A DNA stretch of 64,000 nucleotides from assembly GCF_003390915.1 (NCBI RefSeq), contig NZ_QMEM01000004.1:425727-489726 (forward strand), given 5' to 3'. The notes below the pieces were generated by a model that made no database searches, had not been told where the DNA came from, and saw nothing but the letters and a program-made list of their open reading frames with translations. Of this stretch, positions 8,745-18,090 are shown one piece after another. Both the position numbers and the translations under genes were made by a program. How positions within the stretch are numbered: position 1 is the first letter of the stretch; each line of letters starts with the position of its first letter. The stretch is from Lewinella sp. IMCC34183. GTDB taxonomy: Bacteria; Bacteroidota; Bacteroidia; Chitinophagales; Saprospiraceae.

Positions 8745-9367
8745 TGAACCGTACTGTCCTCACTCTCGTCGTCGTTGTGCTGTCGTTCCTGCTGGGTATG
8801 GCCGCCCTTACCCTATACCAGAATCACCGGCAGGAACAGCAGGTACACGAGGAAGCTACCGTGCTCCTGGAGCGCGTGCGCAACGTGATGAAGCTGGTCA
8901 CGGTGGAGGGCGACGTGAGCGAGCTCTTTTCGTCCACTTCTTCCCGTAACGTAACCTTTTACCTGCCGCTGCCCTCGCGCTTTTCCTTCGACAAGCAGGC
9001 TACGGTGGAGGTGCGCGGCACGGTACTGGTGGGCTACGACCTGGAGCAGCTGGACATCCGCATCGACCCCGACCGGCGCACGATGACGATCAGTAACCTG
9101 CCCGAGCCGGAGATCCTGGCCATCGACCACGAACTGATCTACCGCGACCTCAACGAGAGCTGGTTCAACACCTTCGACGCCGATGACTACAGCCGCCTCA
9201 ACCGGCGCGCCAAGGAGCGCCTCCGCAACGCCGCCCTCGAGAGCGAACTGATGGCGCGGGCGCGGGTGCAAGGCAACTCCGTAATCGAAGGGATCGGGTA
9301 CTTGGCCCGCAGCGCCGGCTACGAGCTGATCGTGGAGGGGGAAGCGCCGCCGACCGAACTGGAATAG
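8744..9367 (+). CDS. DUF4230 domain-containing protein, membrane-anchored
   Basis: The 207-residue protein has one N-terminal membrane helix (about residues 4-24) and then a soluble domain with the DUF4230 features: a strand-rich core (ATVEVRGTVLVGYDLEQLDIRID), a DRRTMTISNLPEPEIL segment and a C-terminal helix that packs back. Function is unknown; the domain is probably in the periplasm. The ATG overlaps the DUF3108 stop by one base (TGATG). Confidence 0.78.
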   Translation: MNRTVLTLVVVVLSFLLGMAALTLYQNHRQEQQVHEEATVLLERVRNVMKLVTVEGDVSELFSSTSSRNVTFYLPLPSRFSFDKQATVEVRGTVLVGYDLEQLDIRIDPDRRTMTISNLPEPEILAIDHELIYRDLNESWFNTFDADDYSRLNRRAKERLRNAALESELMARARVQGNSVIEGIGYLARSAGYELIVEGEAPPTELE

Positions 9368-9379
9368 GGAGTTGTCCGC

Positions 9380-9811
9380 TCAGTTTTTCATCCGGATCTC
9401 GATCACGCCGTTGGCCCCCTGCATACCGTAGCGGTTCGTTTCGCTCGTGGTCTTGAGCACCGTCACGCGGGCGATATCGTTGATGTCGACGGCGTTGTAG
9501 ACCGAGGAAAAGTTGTTGCCCAGCACCGTACCGTCTACGACGAAGAGCGGCGAAGTATCGGCGTTGTAGGCCGTACCGCCGCGCACCCGGATGGTGGCCG
9601 AGGGGCCTTCGCCGCGCACCATCACGCCGGCCACCTGCCGCAGGTAGGAAGTGAGGTCGACACCGGTGGTAGCGGCCTCTACCTCTACGGTATTGGCGCC
9701 GCGGGCGCTGCGTGTGGCCCGGTGCGCTTGCTCGGTATCGGTAGCCGGCCGGCCGGTATGGCAGGAGGCCACCAGCAACCCGAGTAGGGTACAAAGGATG
9801 AGGCGGTACAT
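9380..9811 (-). CDS. Plug-domain-only lipoprotein (TonB-dependent receptor plug)
   Basis: This 143-residue protein begins with a lipoprotein signal, CTLLGLLVASC, with the cysteine as lipid attachment site. The mature part is a stand-alone TonB-dependent receptor plug domain: LTSYLRQVAGVMVRGEG, then IRVRGG and SPLFVVDGTVLG, then INDIARVTVLKT and GANGVIEIRMKN. The beta barrel and a TonB box are missing. Such proteins are frequent in Bacteroidota and their role is unclear. I chose ATG 9811 because it places the lipobox correctly. It is convergent with the envelope operon, only 12 bases away. Confidence 0.8.
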   Translation of the reverse strand: MYRLILCTLLGLLVASCHTGRPATDTEQAHRATRSARGANTVEVEAATTGVDLTSYLRQVAGVMVRGEGPSATIRVRGGTAYNADTSPLFVVDGTVLGNNFSSVYNAVDINDIARVTVLKTTSETNRYGMQGANGVIEIRMKN

Positions 9812-9943
9812 AGTTGTGGATTGCGTGATCGAAGAGCCGACATTAAAGATACGGTGTGGGCTGCGGTGTGGCCTACGGCACCGGCGCCCGCTGCTCCGGG
9901 GATCGATAACGGGAAATACCAATGCACATCAAATCAGTCACCT

Positions 9944-10004
9944 GCATGAGTGGGTAGGAGGACCGCCCTTGCGGTCGCCCGGGGGCCGGACTTCGAACCG
10001 GCGT
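9944..10004 (+). repeat. Intergenic direct repeat, copy 1
   Basis: A segment of about 61 bases starting gcatgagtgg is repeated imperfectly at 10425-10486 in the same orientation, with roughly 70 per cent identity by eye. It contains a hairpin, GACCGC-CCTT-GCGGTC, followed by GCCGG-ACTTCGAA-CCGGC. The second hairpin resembles a tRNA T-arm, but no cloverleaf could be built around it. There is no gene in 9812-10649. Confidence 0.55.
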
Positions 10005-10168
10005 GAAAAAACCTACACTGTATGAGCCGGTACGGGTAGCGAGGTGCCAAATCGTCTACAGTCGGAAGCCTACTCCATCGAAGTGGGTATCGCCAACGCG
10101 AGTTTGTAGGTTTTAGCCGGGTTGGGGGCTGGAACCCGATCAGGCGCGCGCACAGGCTTGATCTTTTG

Positions 10169-10194
10169 GTTCTTTTCCATCAAGGGAAAAGAAC
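10169..10194. repeat. Perfect hairpin in gene-free block
   Basis: GTTCTTTTCC (10169-10178) and GGAAAAGAAC (10185-10194) form a perfect ten-base stem around the loop ATCAAG. A stem of this kind near ctttt/gaagg runs recurs in intergenic regions of Bacteroidota in my recollection, but no function is known. It is too far from any gene to be a simple terminator. Confidence 0.5.
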
Positions 10195-10424
10195 GAAGGG
10201 TAGACGGTGGGGAAGGTTTCTCACAGATCGCCTGCGGCTGACACAGAGGCGCTGCGCTTCAGCACAGATGGCCGCAGATTCCCGTAGGGCTAATGCGATG
10301 GCCCGCAGGACTGACGTAGGATTGCGCAGATTGGGGGCGACCTGCGGTCTGCCCGTGGCACTGGCCCTCCACTCCAAGTCACCGGTACCGAAGACATCAC
10401 CAATAGACAGCTAGCTGGGAAAAT

Positions 10425-10486
10425 GCATGAGTGGTAAGTGAAACGCCATTGCGAACGCCCGGTGGCCGGACTTGCGGTTACCGGCG
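10425..10486 (+). repeat. Intergenic direct repeat, copy 2
   Basis: Second copy of the repeat described at 9944-10004, again starting gcatgagtgg and sharing ggccggactt and the ccggcg end. The stem arms have drifted (the first hairpin is no longer perfect), so this copy looks older. The 420 bases between the copies hold the perfect hairpin at 10169-10194 and a cacaga/gcgctgcg-rich stretch at about 10220-10330, with no convincing gene. Confidence 0.5.
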
Positions 10487-10597
10487 ACTGGCACTAGGCG
10501 CGCGTTGACCAATGGTGTAAATTAACGCATGGGCAACTACACGAAGCCGCCCGCTGCGTAGGTCACAGGTTAGAGGGGGCGGAAAGCGTAAATCCGT

Positions 10598-10605
10598 TAC
10601 CTTCG
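10598..10605 (+). promoter_or_regulatory. Possible -7 box for thrS
   Basis: TACCTTCG matches the Bacteroidota -7 consensus TAnnTTTG at seven of eight positions, 44 bases before the thrS ATG. No clear -33 TTTG element is visible at the right spacing, so this is tentative. Confidence 0.3.
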
Positions 10606-10649
10606 CGCCCCGAAACCTGCGCTCGTATGCAGGCAAAAAGCCCTATCCG

Positions 10650-12572
10650 ATGATCGACATCACCCTCCCCGACGGCAGCGTCCGTCAGTATGAAGCCGGC
10701 AGTACCGCCATGGACGTCGCCCAGAGCATCAGCGCCGGCCTGGCCCGCAACGTGCTCAGCGCCCGCGTCAACGGCACCGTGATCGACGCCGACCGCCCCA
10801 TCAACGAAGACGCCAAGCTGGAACTGCTTACCTGGAACGACCAGGGCGGCAAGGAAACCTTCTGGCACAGCACGGCCCACCTGATGGCCGAGGCACTGGA
10901 GGAGCTCTATCCGGGCGTCAAGCTCGGTATCGGCCCCGCTGTGGAGAACGGATTTTACTACGATATCGATACCGGCGACGACCGCAGTATTAGCAGCGAA
11001 GACCTGCCGAAGATCGAAGAGAAGATGCTTGAACTGGCCCGCCGCAAGGTAGACTACGTCCGCAAGGACGTCAGCAAAGCCGACGCCGTGGCCTACTTCA
11101 AGGAGAAGCAGGACCCGTACAAGCTAGAGCTCCTCGACCGTCTCCAGGACGGCAACATCACCTTCTACACCCAGGGCAATTTCACCGACCTCTGCCGTGG
11201 CCCCCACATTGCCAACACCGGTGCCATCAAGGCCATCAAACTGATGAAGGTGGCCGGTGCCTACTGGCTTGGCGACGAGAAGCGCAAGCAGCTCACCCGC
11301 ATCTACGGCATCTCCTTCCCCAAGGCCAAGGAACTCAAGGAGCACCTCGAACTGCTCGAAGAAGCCAAGAAACGCGACCACCGCAAGCTCGGCCAGGAGC
11401 TCGAGCTCTTTATGTTCAGCGAAAAGGTGGGCGCCGGCCTGCCCATGTGGCTACCGAAGGGCACCCAACTGCGCGAACGCCTCATCAACTACCTCAGGGA
11501 GCGGCAGGAGAACGCCGGCTACCAGCAGGTGACCACCCCCCATATCGGCAAGAAAGAGCTGTACGTGACCAGCGGCCACTGGGACAAGTACGGCGAGGAC
11601 AGCTTCCAGCCCATCAAGACCCCCAAGGAGGGCGAGGAGTTCCTGCTCAAGCCCATGAACTGCCCACACCACTGCGAGATGTACAAGTTTCGCCCCCGCA
11701 GCTACCGGGAACTGCCCCTGCGCTTCGCGGAGTTCGGCACCGTGTACCGCTACGAGCAAACCGGCGAATTGCACGGCCTCAGCCGCGTACGCGGCTTCAC
11801 CCAGGACGATGCCCACATCTTCTGCATGCCTGACCAGGTGAAGGGTGAATTCCTGGCCGTGGTCGACATCGTGCGCGAAGTCCTCGGCATGATCGGCTTC
11901 GACGACGTCACCGCCCAGATCAGCCTCCGCGATCCGGAAACCCCCGAAAAGTACATCGGCTCGGAAAAGAACTGGAAAACCGCCGAGCAGGCCATCATCG
12001 ACGCCTGTAAGGAAATCGACATGAAGACCGTCACCGCCTACGGTGAGGCGGCCTTCTATGGTCCCAAACTCGACTTCATGGTGCGCGACGCCCTCGGCCG
12101 GCAGTGGCAACTTGGCACCGTGCAGGTCGACTACAACCTGCCCGAGCGCTTCGAGCTGGAGTACATCGGCACCGATAACCAGCCCCACCGGCCGGTAATG
12201 ATCCACCGGGCGCCCTTCGGCTCCCTGGAGCGCTTCACTTCGATCCTGATCGAGCACACCGGGGGCAAGTTCCCGCTCTGGCTCACCCCCGAACAGATCA
12301 CCCTCCTGCCCATCAGCGAGAAGTTCAACGACTACAGCCGTGAGGTCCTGGTCGAACTGGCCAAGCACGATATCCGCGGCTCCGTCGACGACCGCAACGA
12401 AACTATCGGCCGCAAGATCCGCGACACCGAGCTCAAGCGCACCCCCTTCATGCTCATCGTTGGTGAGAAGGAAGTCGAGAACGGACAGGTAGCCGTGCGC
12501 GTACAGGGCGAAGGCGACCGGGGAGCTATGTCCGTGGAGGAGTTTGTGGCTTTCTTCCGGTCGCAACTGTAA
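10650..12572 (+). CDS. thrS: Threonine--tRNA ligase
   Basis: This 640-residue enzyme attaches threonine to tRNA-Thr. It has the full domain order: TGS domain (residues 1-60), the N2 editing domain with its metal-binding [11 protein letters not shown] motif (from about residue 73), the class II catalytic core with motif 2 ([26 protein letters not shown]), the zinc-binding NCPHHCEMY cysteine and histidine residues, and motif 3 ([11 protein letters not shown]). The C-terminal anticodon-binding domain starts near [10 protein letters not shown]. The start ATG follows a gap of about 70 bases after the last repeat. No T-box or leader peptide was seen. Confidence 0.98.
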   Translation: MIDITLPDGSVRQYEAGSTAMDVAQSISAGLARNVLSARVNGTVIDADRPINEDAKLELLTWNDQGGKETFWHSTAHLMAEALEELYPGVKLGIGPAVENGFYYDIDTGDDRSISSEDLPKIEEKMLELARRKVDYVRKDVSKADAVAYFKEKQDPYKLELLDRLQDGNITFYTQGNFTDLCRGPHIANTGAIKAIKLMKVAGAYWLGDEKRKQLTRIYGISFPKAKELKEHLELLEEAKKRDHRKLGQELELFMFSEKVGAGLPMWLPKGTQLRERLINYLRERQENAGYQQVTTPHIGKKELYVTSGHWDKYGEDSFQPIKTPKEGEEFLLKPMNCPHHCEMYKFRPRSYRELPLRFAEFGTVYRYEQTGELHGLSRVRGFTQDDAHIFCMPDQVKGEFLAVVDIVREVLGMIGFDDVTAQISLRDPETPEKYIGSEKNWKTAEQAIIDACKEIDMKTVTAYGEAAFYGPKLDFMVRDALGRQWQLGTVQVDYNLPERFELEYIGTDNQPHRPVMIHRAPFGSLERFTSILIEHTGGKFPLWLTPEQITLLPISEKFNDYSREVLVELAKHDIRGSVDDRNETIGRKIRDTELKRTPFMLIVGEKEVENGQVAVRVQGEGDRGAMSVEEFVAFFRSQL

Positions 12573-12588
12573 GAGAATCAATTACATA

Positions 12589-12645
12589 GGTGCCACAGAG
12601 AAGAAGCACCTTCCGTGGCAACTCTTGGCGGTACTCTGTGTCACC
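12589..12645. repeat. Inverted repeat of the CTCTGTG type between thrS and the GtrA gene
   Basis: GGTGCCACAGAG (12589-12600) pairs with CTCTGTGTCACC (12634-12645) at eleven of twelve positions, around a 33-base loop. It lies between two convergent genes and could act as a terminator stem, but there is no T tract. The cacagag/ctctgtg core resembles the ctctgcg elements at 50548-50764 and 52259-52541. Confidence 0.5.
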
Positions 12646-12652
12646 TCCGTGT

Positions 12653-13057
12653 TTAACGCCCTTCGAACACCCTACGCTTCCCATAGTAGTTGTAAAAGAA
12701 CACCACCCCGGTAGCCACCAGCTTGATCAGCCACTCCCGGTCCCCCAGTAGGGGTAGATAGTGCAGTCCGAAAACGATGCCCGCATCCAGCAAAAGCCCT
12801 CCCAGGCTCACCAGCATACTAAGGGCAAAGGCGGACCGCAGCGAGCGGCGCAGCTCGAAGACAAAGTAGCGCTGCAGGAAGAAGTTGAGCACCACGCTGC
12901 TCGAGTAAGCGATCAGCGTAGCCGGTACCGGCGGTAAATACCGATCGACCAGCAGCAGGTACAGGCCATAATTGATGCCCGTAGCGACCAGGCCGGTGAG
13001 GGCGAAGGGTACCTTCTTCCTGCCAAACGACCAGAGCCGGTGTACGGTCTTCCTCAC
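12653..13057 (-). CDS. GtrA family membrane protein
   Basis: This 134-residue protein has four hydrophobic helices with the family features ALTGLVATGINYGLYLLL, a YSSSVVLNFFLQRYFVF segment and the closing KLVATGVVFFYNYYGKRRVF. GtrA proteins are thought to move or flip polyprenyl-linked sugars for cell-surface polysaccharides. The start overlaps the stop of the nucleotidase gene by four bases, so it is the last gene of the RND operon. Confidence 0.88.
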   Translation of the reverse strand: MRKTVHRLWSFGRKKVPFALTGLVATGINYGLYLLLVDRYLPPVPATLIAYSSSVVLNFFLQRYFVFELRRSLRSAFALSMLVSLGGLLLDAGIVFGLHYLPLLGDREWLIKLVATGVVFFYNYYGKRRVFEGR

Positions 13058-13584
13058 GCCCCGGCGGAGAGTTCCCGGAAGTAATCGCGTACCTCCAGCC
13101 AGTCTTCCATACGCGGGTACCCGGTTTCGTGTACGTTGTGGGAAGCGGTAAACAGCAGTCCCTGTCCGTTAAAGGTGGCCAGGTTACTGACCTTGTCGTC
13201 GATCATGTAGTCGCCGTGGACAATACTCTTGTCGCCGCAGAATACGATGCGCTCCCAGTGTACGAAGGGCATATGCTCCTCCAGCCACTCCCACTTGTCG
13301 GTGAAGCTGTGCTTGAATTCCGTGGCGGCCGTAACGATGTAGACCTCGTACTTTCCGTACAGCTCCTCAACGACCTCACGGGCATCCTTCATGACGGGCA
13401 GGTCGCGGAAAAAGCCGGGCTTGCGCAGCTCATCGCGCATCGCCTCGATCCCCGGTAACTCATAGATTTTCTTACCGTAGTACGATTCTGGGTCCACCGG
13501 CTGCCCCTGCCACTCCTCGTATATTTCGTGGTAGCGCTGGTAATTGTCTACCATCACCTCGTCCATGTCAATACAGATGCGCAT
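13054..13584 (-). CDS. 5'(3')-deoxyribonucleotidase-like HAD phosphatase (NT5C type)
   Basis: The 176-residue protein begins MRICIDMDEVMVDN, the HAD motif I in which the first Asp forms the phospho-intermediate and the second acts as general acid. Motif II is the Thr of VYIVTAATEF, and motif IV is DYMIDDK. This order and the short cap match the NT5C family, which dephosphorylates deoxynucleoside monophosphates. Note that motif I reads DMDEVM, the NT5C form, not DxDGT. ATG 13584 shares one base with the permease stop codon. Its place after an efflux pump is probably an accident of operon growth. Confidence 0.82.
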   Translation of the reverse strand: MRICIDMDEVMVDNYQRYHEIYEEWQGQPVDPESYYGKKIYELPGIEAMRDELRKPGFFRDLPVMKDAREVVEELYGKYEVYIVTAATEFKHSFTDKWEWLEEHMPFVHWERIVFCGDKSIVHGDYMIDDKVSNLATFNGQGLLFTASHNVHETGYPRMEDWLEVRDYFRELSAGA

Positions 13585-16500
13585 CAATGCTCTACTTTGG
13601 TTATCCCTATGGGTTTTTCGGGATCGTAACCCGATTCGTCCAGCTCCTGGTAGGCCGGCTCCACCTCGTGGTAGGCCACGGTCTCGCCGGTAGACATGCG
13701 CCGCATCGCCACGCGCAAGCGGTTCAGGAGCACCATCAGGGCGGGCAACAGCAGCAGCAGGACCGCGGTTGAGGCCAGCAATCCGAACGCCACCGAAACC
13801 GCCATCGGAATCAGGAACTGCGCCTGCCGACTGGTTTCCAGCAGCAGCGGTGCCAGTCCGGCGAAGGTGGTCAGCGACGTCAGCAGAATAGGCCGGAAAC
13901 GGCTCCGTCCGGCTTCGTTCAGGGCATCCATCATGGTCATACCGCCGCGAATGTTATCGTTGAAGGTGGCTATGAATACCAGTCCGTCGTTGACGATGAT
14001 CCCGACCAGGGCAATGACGCCGAGGCCGGAGAACAGCGAGATCGGCTTGTCGATCAGCCAGTGGCCGAAGATCACACCGATCAGGCCGAAGGGCAACAGT
14101 AAGAACAGCACCGCGGCCTGAGCTGCGGAGCGGAAGGTTAGGGCCACGACGAAGAACATCATCCCCAGCACTACCGGCAGTACGATCCACAGGGAGGCGG
14201 ACGTCTTCATCTGGTCGCGGACCTGCCCGTCGGGCACGGTCGACACGCCGGGGTAATTGGCCAGAACGGCGGGAATGATCTGCTCGGCTACCGTTGCGTT
14301 GACGTCGGTCACCGAGACGGCGTTGGTGGCAATGTCGGCCTCCACCTTCACCTCCCGCTGTCCGTTGGTGTGGTTAATGGCGATGACGCCGCGCTGGGGT
14401 TCCAGGTTCACGATCTCGGAGATGGGGTATTGCGTTCCGTCGGGCAGGCGCACCCGCATATTGTTGAGGTCGGCCAGGCTGCGGCGGCTGTCGACGCCGT
14501 AGCGGAGCCATACCCGCACCTCATCCTCGCCGCGCTGCAAGCGCTGGGCTTCCGCCCCGAAGAAGGCGGAGCGGACCTGACCGACAATGTCCTGGAGGTC
14601 CAGTCCCAGGTAACGGGCCTTGTCCTTCAGCGTGATGTTGATCTCGCGCAGGCCCTCTTGGTTGGTATCTGTCACGTCGGTCAGTTCGGACATCTGTTCC
14701 AGTTCGGCCTTCACGTCCAGGGTGGCTGCCTCCAGTTCGTCGATGTCGCTACCGACCAGGCTTACGCTCACCGGCTTACCAAAGAAGGAGTTGCCGCCGT
14801 AACTGAGAATCTCGGCTTCCTCTACGGGGCCCACCTCGTCCCGGATGGCATTTTGTACCACACGCACTTCCAGGTCGCCGCGCTCTTCGCCCGGCAGCAG
14901 GGCCACCTCCAGGCTACCCTGGTAGGTCGTCGGACCTACGGCCACCTCGATGCGGGTTACCAGCTGGCGGCCGTCGTCGTAGAGTTCTTCGCTCATCCGT
15001 TCGTTGACGCGCTTGGCACCGTCGCGGATTCGCTCCAGCACCTCCAGGGTCTTGGTTTCCGGCGTACCGGCCGGCAGCTGCAGGGTGATGTCCACCTCGT
15101 CCCGCTCGATGGTCGGAAAGACGGTCGTGAGCACGAAGCCGCCACTCACCATGCCGATACTGAGGAAGAGCACGGCCAGGCAGATCGACAGGGTCAGGAA
15201 CTTGAAGCGCATCGTCCACGCCAGGATGGGCGCGTACAGGGTATCGCGCAGGAAGGTCATCAGGTCGTCGAACTTGCGCTGGATCCAGTTCGGCTTCACG
15301 TCGGGGTCCAGTGCCTTGGAGTGGGAGATGTGGGTGGGCAGGATGATTGCCCCCTCGATCAGCGAAAAGATCAGCGAAAAGATTACCACGATGGCCATCT
15401 CCCGGAAAATATCGCCCAGCCGGCCGTCGATGAAGAAGAAACTGGAAAAGGCGATCACCGTAGTGAGGATGGCGGCGAACACCGCCCCCAGCACGTCGAC
15501 GGTGCCGTTCAGCGCGGCCTTGACCCGGGGCAGGCCCCGCTCGTGGTAAGAGTAGATGTTTTCCCCGATCACGATACCGTCGTCGACCAGGATACCGATG
15601 ACGATGATCATGCCGAACAGCGAAATAACGTTGAGCGTAATGTCCAGCGCGCTGGCCACGATGAACATACCCGCGAAACTGATCGGGATCGACAGCGCGA
15701 CCCAGAAAGCGAGGCGCCAGTGCAGGAACACCGCCAGCAAAAGCGCTACGATCAGAAAGCCCTGGATGCCGTTGGTCTTCAGCGTGTCCATGCGCTGCCG
15801 CAACGTGACGCTGGCGTCGTTGATGATCTTTCCCTGGATGGTTGGGCTGGAGGCATTGAAGTCCTCCAGGTAGGCCTTTACATCGTCGGTGATGGTGAGC
15901 ATGTCTTCTTCCAGGGTGTTCGACACGTCGATGCGCACGCTGGGCAGGTCGTCCACCCACCCGCGGTTCGGCTGGTCGGCCCAGCGGTCGCGTACGGTAG
16001 CGACCTGGCTCAGGCGCACGGTGCCGCCGGCGGGGGTGGACTTGATGACGATGTCCTTCAGGCCGTCGGCGTAGTATTCTTTGTTGCGGGCCCGCAGCAA
16101 CAGTTCCTCATTGAGTCCTTTCACGGTACCACCGGTCACGTCCACGTTGGTGCGGCGCACCGCGTCGGCGGCCTCCTGGAAAGTAAGGCCGTAAGCCTGC
16201 AGGTCGGACTCACGGAAGGCGATCTCGATCTCCTCGTCCGGAAACCCGCTTAGCTCCACCTTCGATATTCCGTCGATGGCAAGTAGGTCATTTTCCACCT
16301 GCCGCGCCATGGTCTTCAGCGCCTGCAGGTTGGCGCCTTCACCGGTCAGGGCGAAGGATATGGCCCGGCCCAGGCGCTCCTGCTTGAAGATCACCGGCGG
16401 TTCCATACCGGTAGGGAAGCTGCTGACGCGGTCCACTTCGTTCTTGACGTCCTGCAGGATGATGTCCGTGTCGTACCCCTTGAACACTTCCACGGTGATG

Positions 16501-16772
16501 CTACCGCTGTTCTCCGAGCTGACGCTGGTGTAGCGCTCTACGCCGGTGAGGCCCTTCAGGTTCTCCTCGATCTTGCTCACGATACCCTCCTCTACTTCCT
16601 CGGGGCTGGCCCCCGGATAGGCTACCTGGATGAAGATCTCCCGGCTCGGCGTTTCCGGAAAGAAGGTGGACTTCATCTGGAACAGGCTGATTGTGCCCAT
16701 GATGAGCAGGGCAAACATCAGCAGGTTGGCCGCGACCGGAAACTTGATGAAGTAGTGTATAAATCCTCTCAT
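13584..16772 (-). CDS. Efflux RND transporter permease subunit (AcrB-like)
   Basis: This 1062-residue inner-membrane pump protein has the typical duplicated layout: a first helix (NLLMFALLIMGTISLFQM), a large periplasmic loop, a helix bundle, a second periplasmic loop (residues about 560-850) and a second bundle. The conserved acidic pair of the proton relay is visible in VIGILVDDGIVIGENIY, and ALVGIIVNDGLVF marks the second half. RND permeases use the proton gradient to expel drugs, metals or lipids. It is preceded nine bases upstream by its adaptor gene. No TolC-type outer-membrane gene is next to it. Confidence 0.95.
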   Translation of the reverse strand: MRGFIHYFIKFPVAANLLMFALLIMGTISLFQMKSTFFPETPSREIFIQVAYPGASPEEVEEGIVSKIEENLKGLTGVERYTSVSSENSGSITVEVFKGYDTDIILQDVKNEVDRVSSFPTGMEPPVIFKQERLGRAISFALTGEGANLQALKTMARQVENDLLAIDGISKVELSGFPDEEIEIAFRESDLQAYGLTFQEAADAVRRTNVDVTGGTVKGLNEELLLRARNKEYYADGLKDIVIKSTPAGGTVRLSQVATVRDRWADQPNRGWVDDLPSVRIDVSNTLEEDMLTITDDVKAYLEDFNASSPTIQGKIINDASVTLRQRMDTLKTNGIQGFLIVALLLAVFLHWRLAFWVALSIPISFAGMFIVASALDITLNVISLFGMIIVIGILVDDGIVIGENIYSYHERGLPRVKAALNGTVDVLGAVFAAILTTVIAFSSFFFIDGRLGDIFREMAIVVIFSLIFSLIEGAIILPTHISHSKALDPDVKPNWIQRKFDDLMTFLRDTLYAPILAWTMRFKFLTLSICLAVLFLSIGMVSGGFVLTTVFPTIERDEVDITLQLPAGTPETKTLEVLERIRDGAKRVNERMSEELYDDGRQLVTRIEVAVGPTTYQGSLEVALLPGEERGDLEVRVVQNAIRDEVGPVEEAEILSYGGNSFFGKPVSVSLVGSDIDELEAATLDVKAELEQMSELTDVTDTNQEGLREINITLKDKARYLGLDLQDIVGQVRSAFFGAEAQRLQRGEDEVRVWLRYGVDSRRSLADLNNMRVRLPDGTQYPISEIVNLEPQRGVIAINHTNGQREVKVEADIATNAVSVTDVNATVAEQIIPAVLANYPGVSTVPDGQVRDQMKTSASLWIVLPVVLGMMFFVVALTFRSAAQAAVLFLLLPFGLIGVIFGHWLIDKPISLFSGLGVIALVGIIVNDGLVFIATFNDNIRGGMTMMDALNEAGRSRFRPILLTSLTTFAGLAPLLLETSRQAQFLIPMAVSVAFGLLASTAVLLLLLPALMVLLNRLRVAMRRMSTGETVAYHEVEPAYQELDESGYDPEKPIGITKVEH

Positions 16773-16781
16773 GGCGGGGGG

Positions 16782-17978
16782 TTACTGTAGACTGCTGTTG
16801 GGGCTGGCGTCGCGGATGGCGGAAGCCTCCGCGCCGGGGGCGGCAGCCTCGGGCTCCTCTACGCGTACGAGCATCCCGTCGAAGGCACCCGGCACGGTAC
16901 CGGTCAGCAATTGGGTGCCGTTTTCGAGGCCGCTTACGATGGCGGTCTGCCGGTTGGACTTGCGTACGGTGACCGGTTGCAGGGTCAGGATGCTGTCGTC
17001 GCGGATGACGTACACCTCATTTTCGTCGATCAGCAGATTGCGGTCGATCTCCACTACGTTCTCAATGGTCCGGGCGTCGGCCTCGCCGCGCATGTACATT
17101 CCCTCGCGGAGATCCTTTCCGCTTACGCCGACGTATACCTCCACCGTCTGGGACCCTTCGTCGATCTGGTCGCTGATCCGGCGGATCGTACCGCTCCACT
17201 GCCCGTCGATGTCCTCGCTGTAGAGGTCCACCTTGCCACCGTTCTCCAGGTACTTGAGGTCCGATAGCGGCACCGTGGCCACCATTTCGTAGTAGCCGGT
17301 AGCCATCAGCTCGCCGATGATCTGTCCGGGCCGCACCAGGGCTCCCTGGTCGACCGATACGGTGGTCAGCACGCCCGAAAAGGGTGCCCGGATGACGTAC
17401 TTGCTCAGGCGTTCCTCCAGGCTCTTGATGTTGTAGAACTGGGTGTAGAGGTTGCGCCCGGCGATGAAGAGCTTTTCGCGCTGGTTGACGGCCTCCGGCA
17501 GCTCGGGCAGGGGCGCGTTCACGTCGAATTCGTCGAGGTAGAGCTCCCAGGTCATGAAGCTTTCCGGGTAGTCGATCTTCAGGTCGGGCATAAGCTGCGC
17601 GATGGAGTTCATCAGCGTCGCCTTCTGTGCCTGCAGGTTCAGACGGGCCTCCTCGTCGTTGAGGCGCAGGATGATGTCGCCCTTCGGGAAGTAGGTGCCC
17701 TCCTTCAGGGGGCGGCTGCTTTCCTCCACTACCCCGCCGACCTCGCTGTAGAGCTCGATCTTGTTGTAGGCCTGCAGCCGACCCTGTACGTCCAGGGTGG
17801 CGTCCAGATCGGCGTTGTTCACCGTCAGGGTCTCGACGGTGCGTATCCGTTTCTCCGGCGGGCGGCGTGGCGCCTCCGCCTTCTGGGAACCCAGAAACTG
17901 CATACCGAAGTAGCCGATGGCGATGATGCCCACCCCCAGCAGGGCCTTGAGCGCGTTTCTGATCGTATTGCTTTTCAT
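16782..17978 (-). CDS. Efflux RND transporter periplasmic adaptor subunit
   Basis: This 398-residue membrane-fusion protein has an N-terminal helix (GVGIIAIGYFGMQFLG), a barrel-sandwich region with split lipoyl halves (VQGRLQAYNKIELYSEVGG and YVIRAPFSGVLTTVSVDQG), a helical hairpin between them and a C-terminal beta-barrel part. It links the inner-membrane permease to an outer-membrane channel. The permease gene follows after nine bases. A PGAFDGMLVRV segment closes the membrane-proximal domain; the C-terminal tail is alanine-rich and probably disordered. Confidence 0.93.
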   Translation of the reverse strand: MKSNTIRNALKALLGVGIIAIGYFGMQFLGSQKAEAPRRPPEKRIRTVETLTVNNADLDATLDVQGRLQAYNKIELYSEVGGVVEESSRPLKEGTYFPKGDIILRLNDEEARLNLQAQKATLMNSIAQLMPDLKIDYPESFMTWELYLDEFDVNAPLPELPEAVNQREKLFIAGRNLYTQFYNIKSLEERLSKYVIRAPFSGVLTTVSVDQGALVRPGQIIGELMATGYYEMVATVPLSDLKYLENGGKVDLYSEDIDGQWSGTIRRISDQIDEGSQTVEVYVGVSGKDLREGMYMRGEADARTIENVVEIDRNLLIDENEVYVIRDDSILTLQPVTVRKSNRQTAIVSGLENGTQLLTGTVPGAFDGMLVRVEEPEAAAPGAEASAIRDASPNSSLQ

Positions 17979-18090
17979 TTGCTAGTCTTTGGCACAACCG
18001 GTAAAGATAACCGGAGGGGAGCAGTTGGGTTGTGGGGAATCGAGACGGTCCCTTCGGGGGTTACAGGCGGAAACGCAGGTGCGAGGCCAA

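Noticed and set aside
9984..10003. T-arm-like sequence (cttcgaac within a GCCGG/CCGGC stem)
   Set aside because: No acceptor stem, D arm or anticodon arm can be placed around it on either strand, and the related copy at 10425-10486 lacks the ttcga loop.
10166..10414. Open frame of 82 codons in the gene-free block
   Set aside because: Composition follows the repeat sequence, with no start context, no homologous look and many Arg from GC-rich repeats.
14370..16253. Long + strand open frame opposite the RND permease gene
   Set aside because: It is the antisense shadow of the permease in GC-rich DNA; its product is His/Gln/Gly/Val-biased without a fold.
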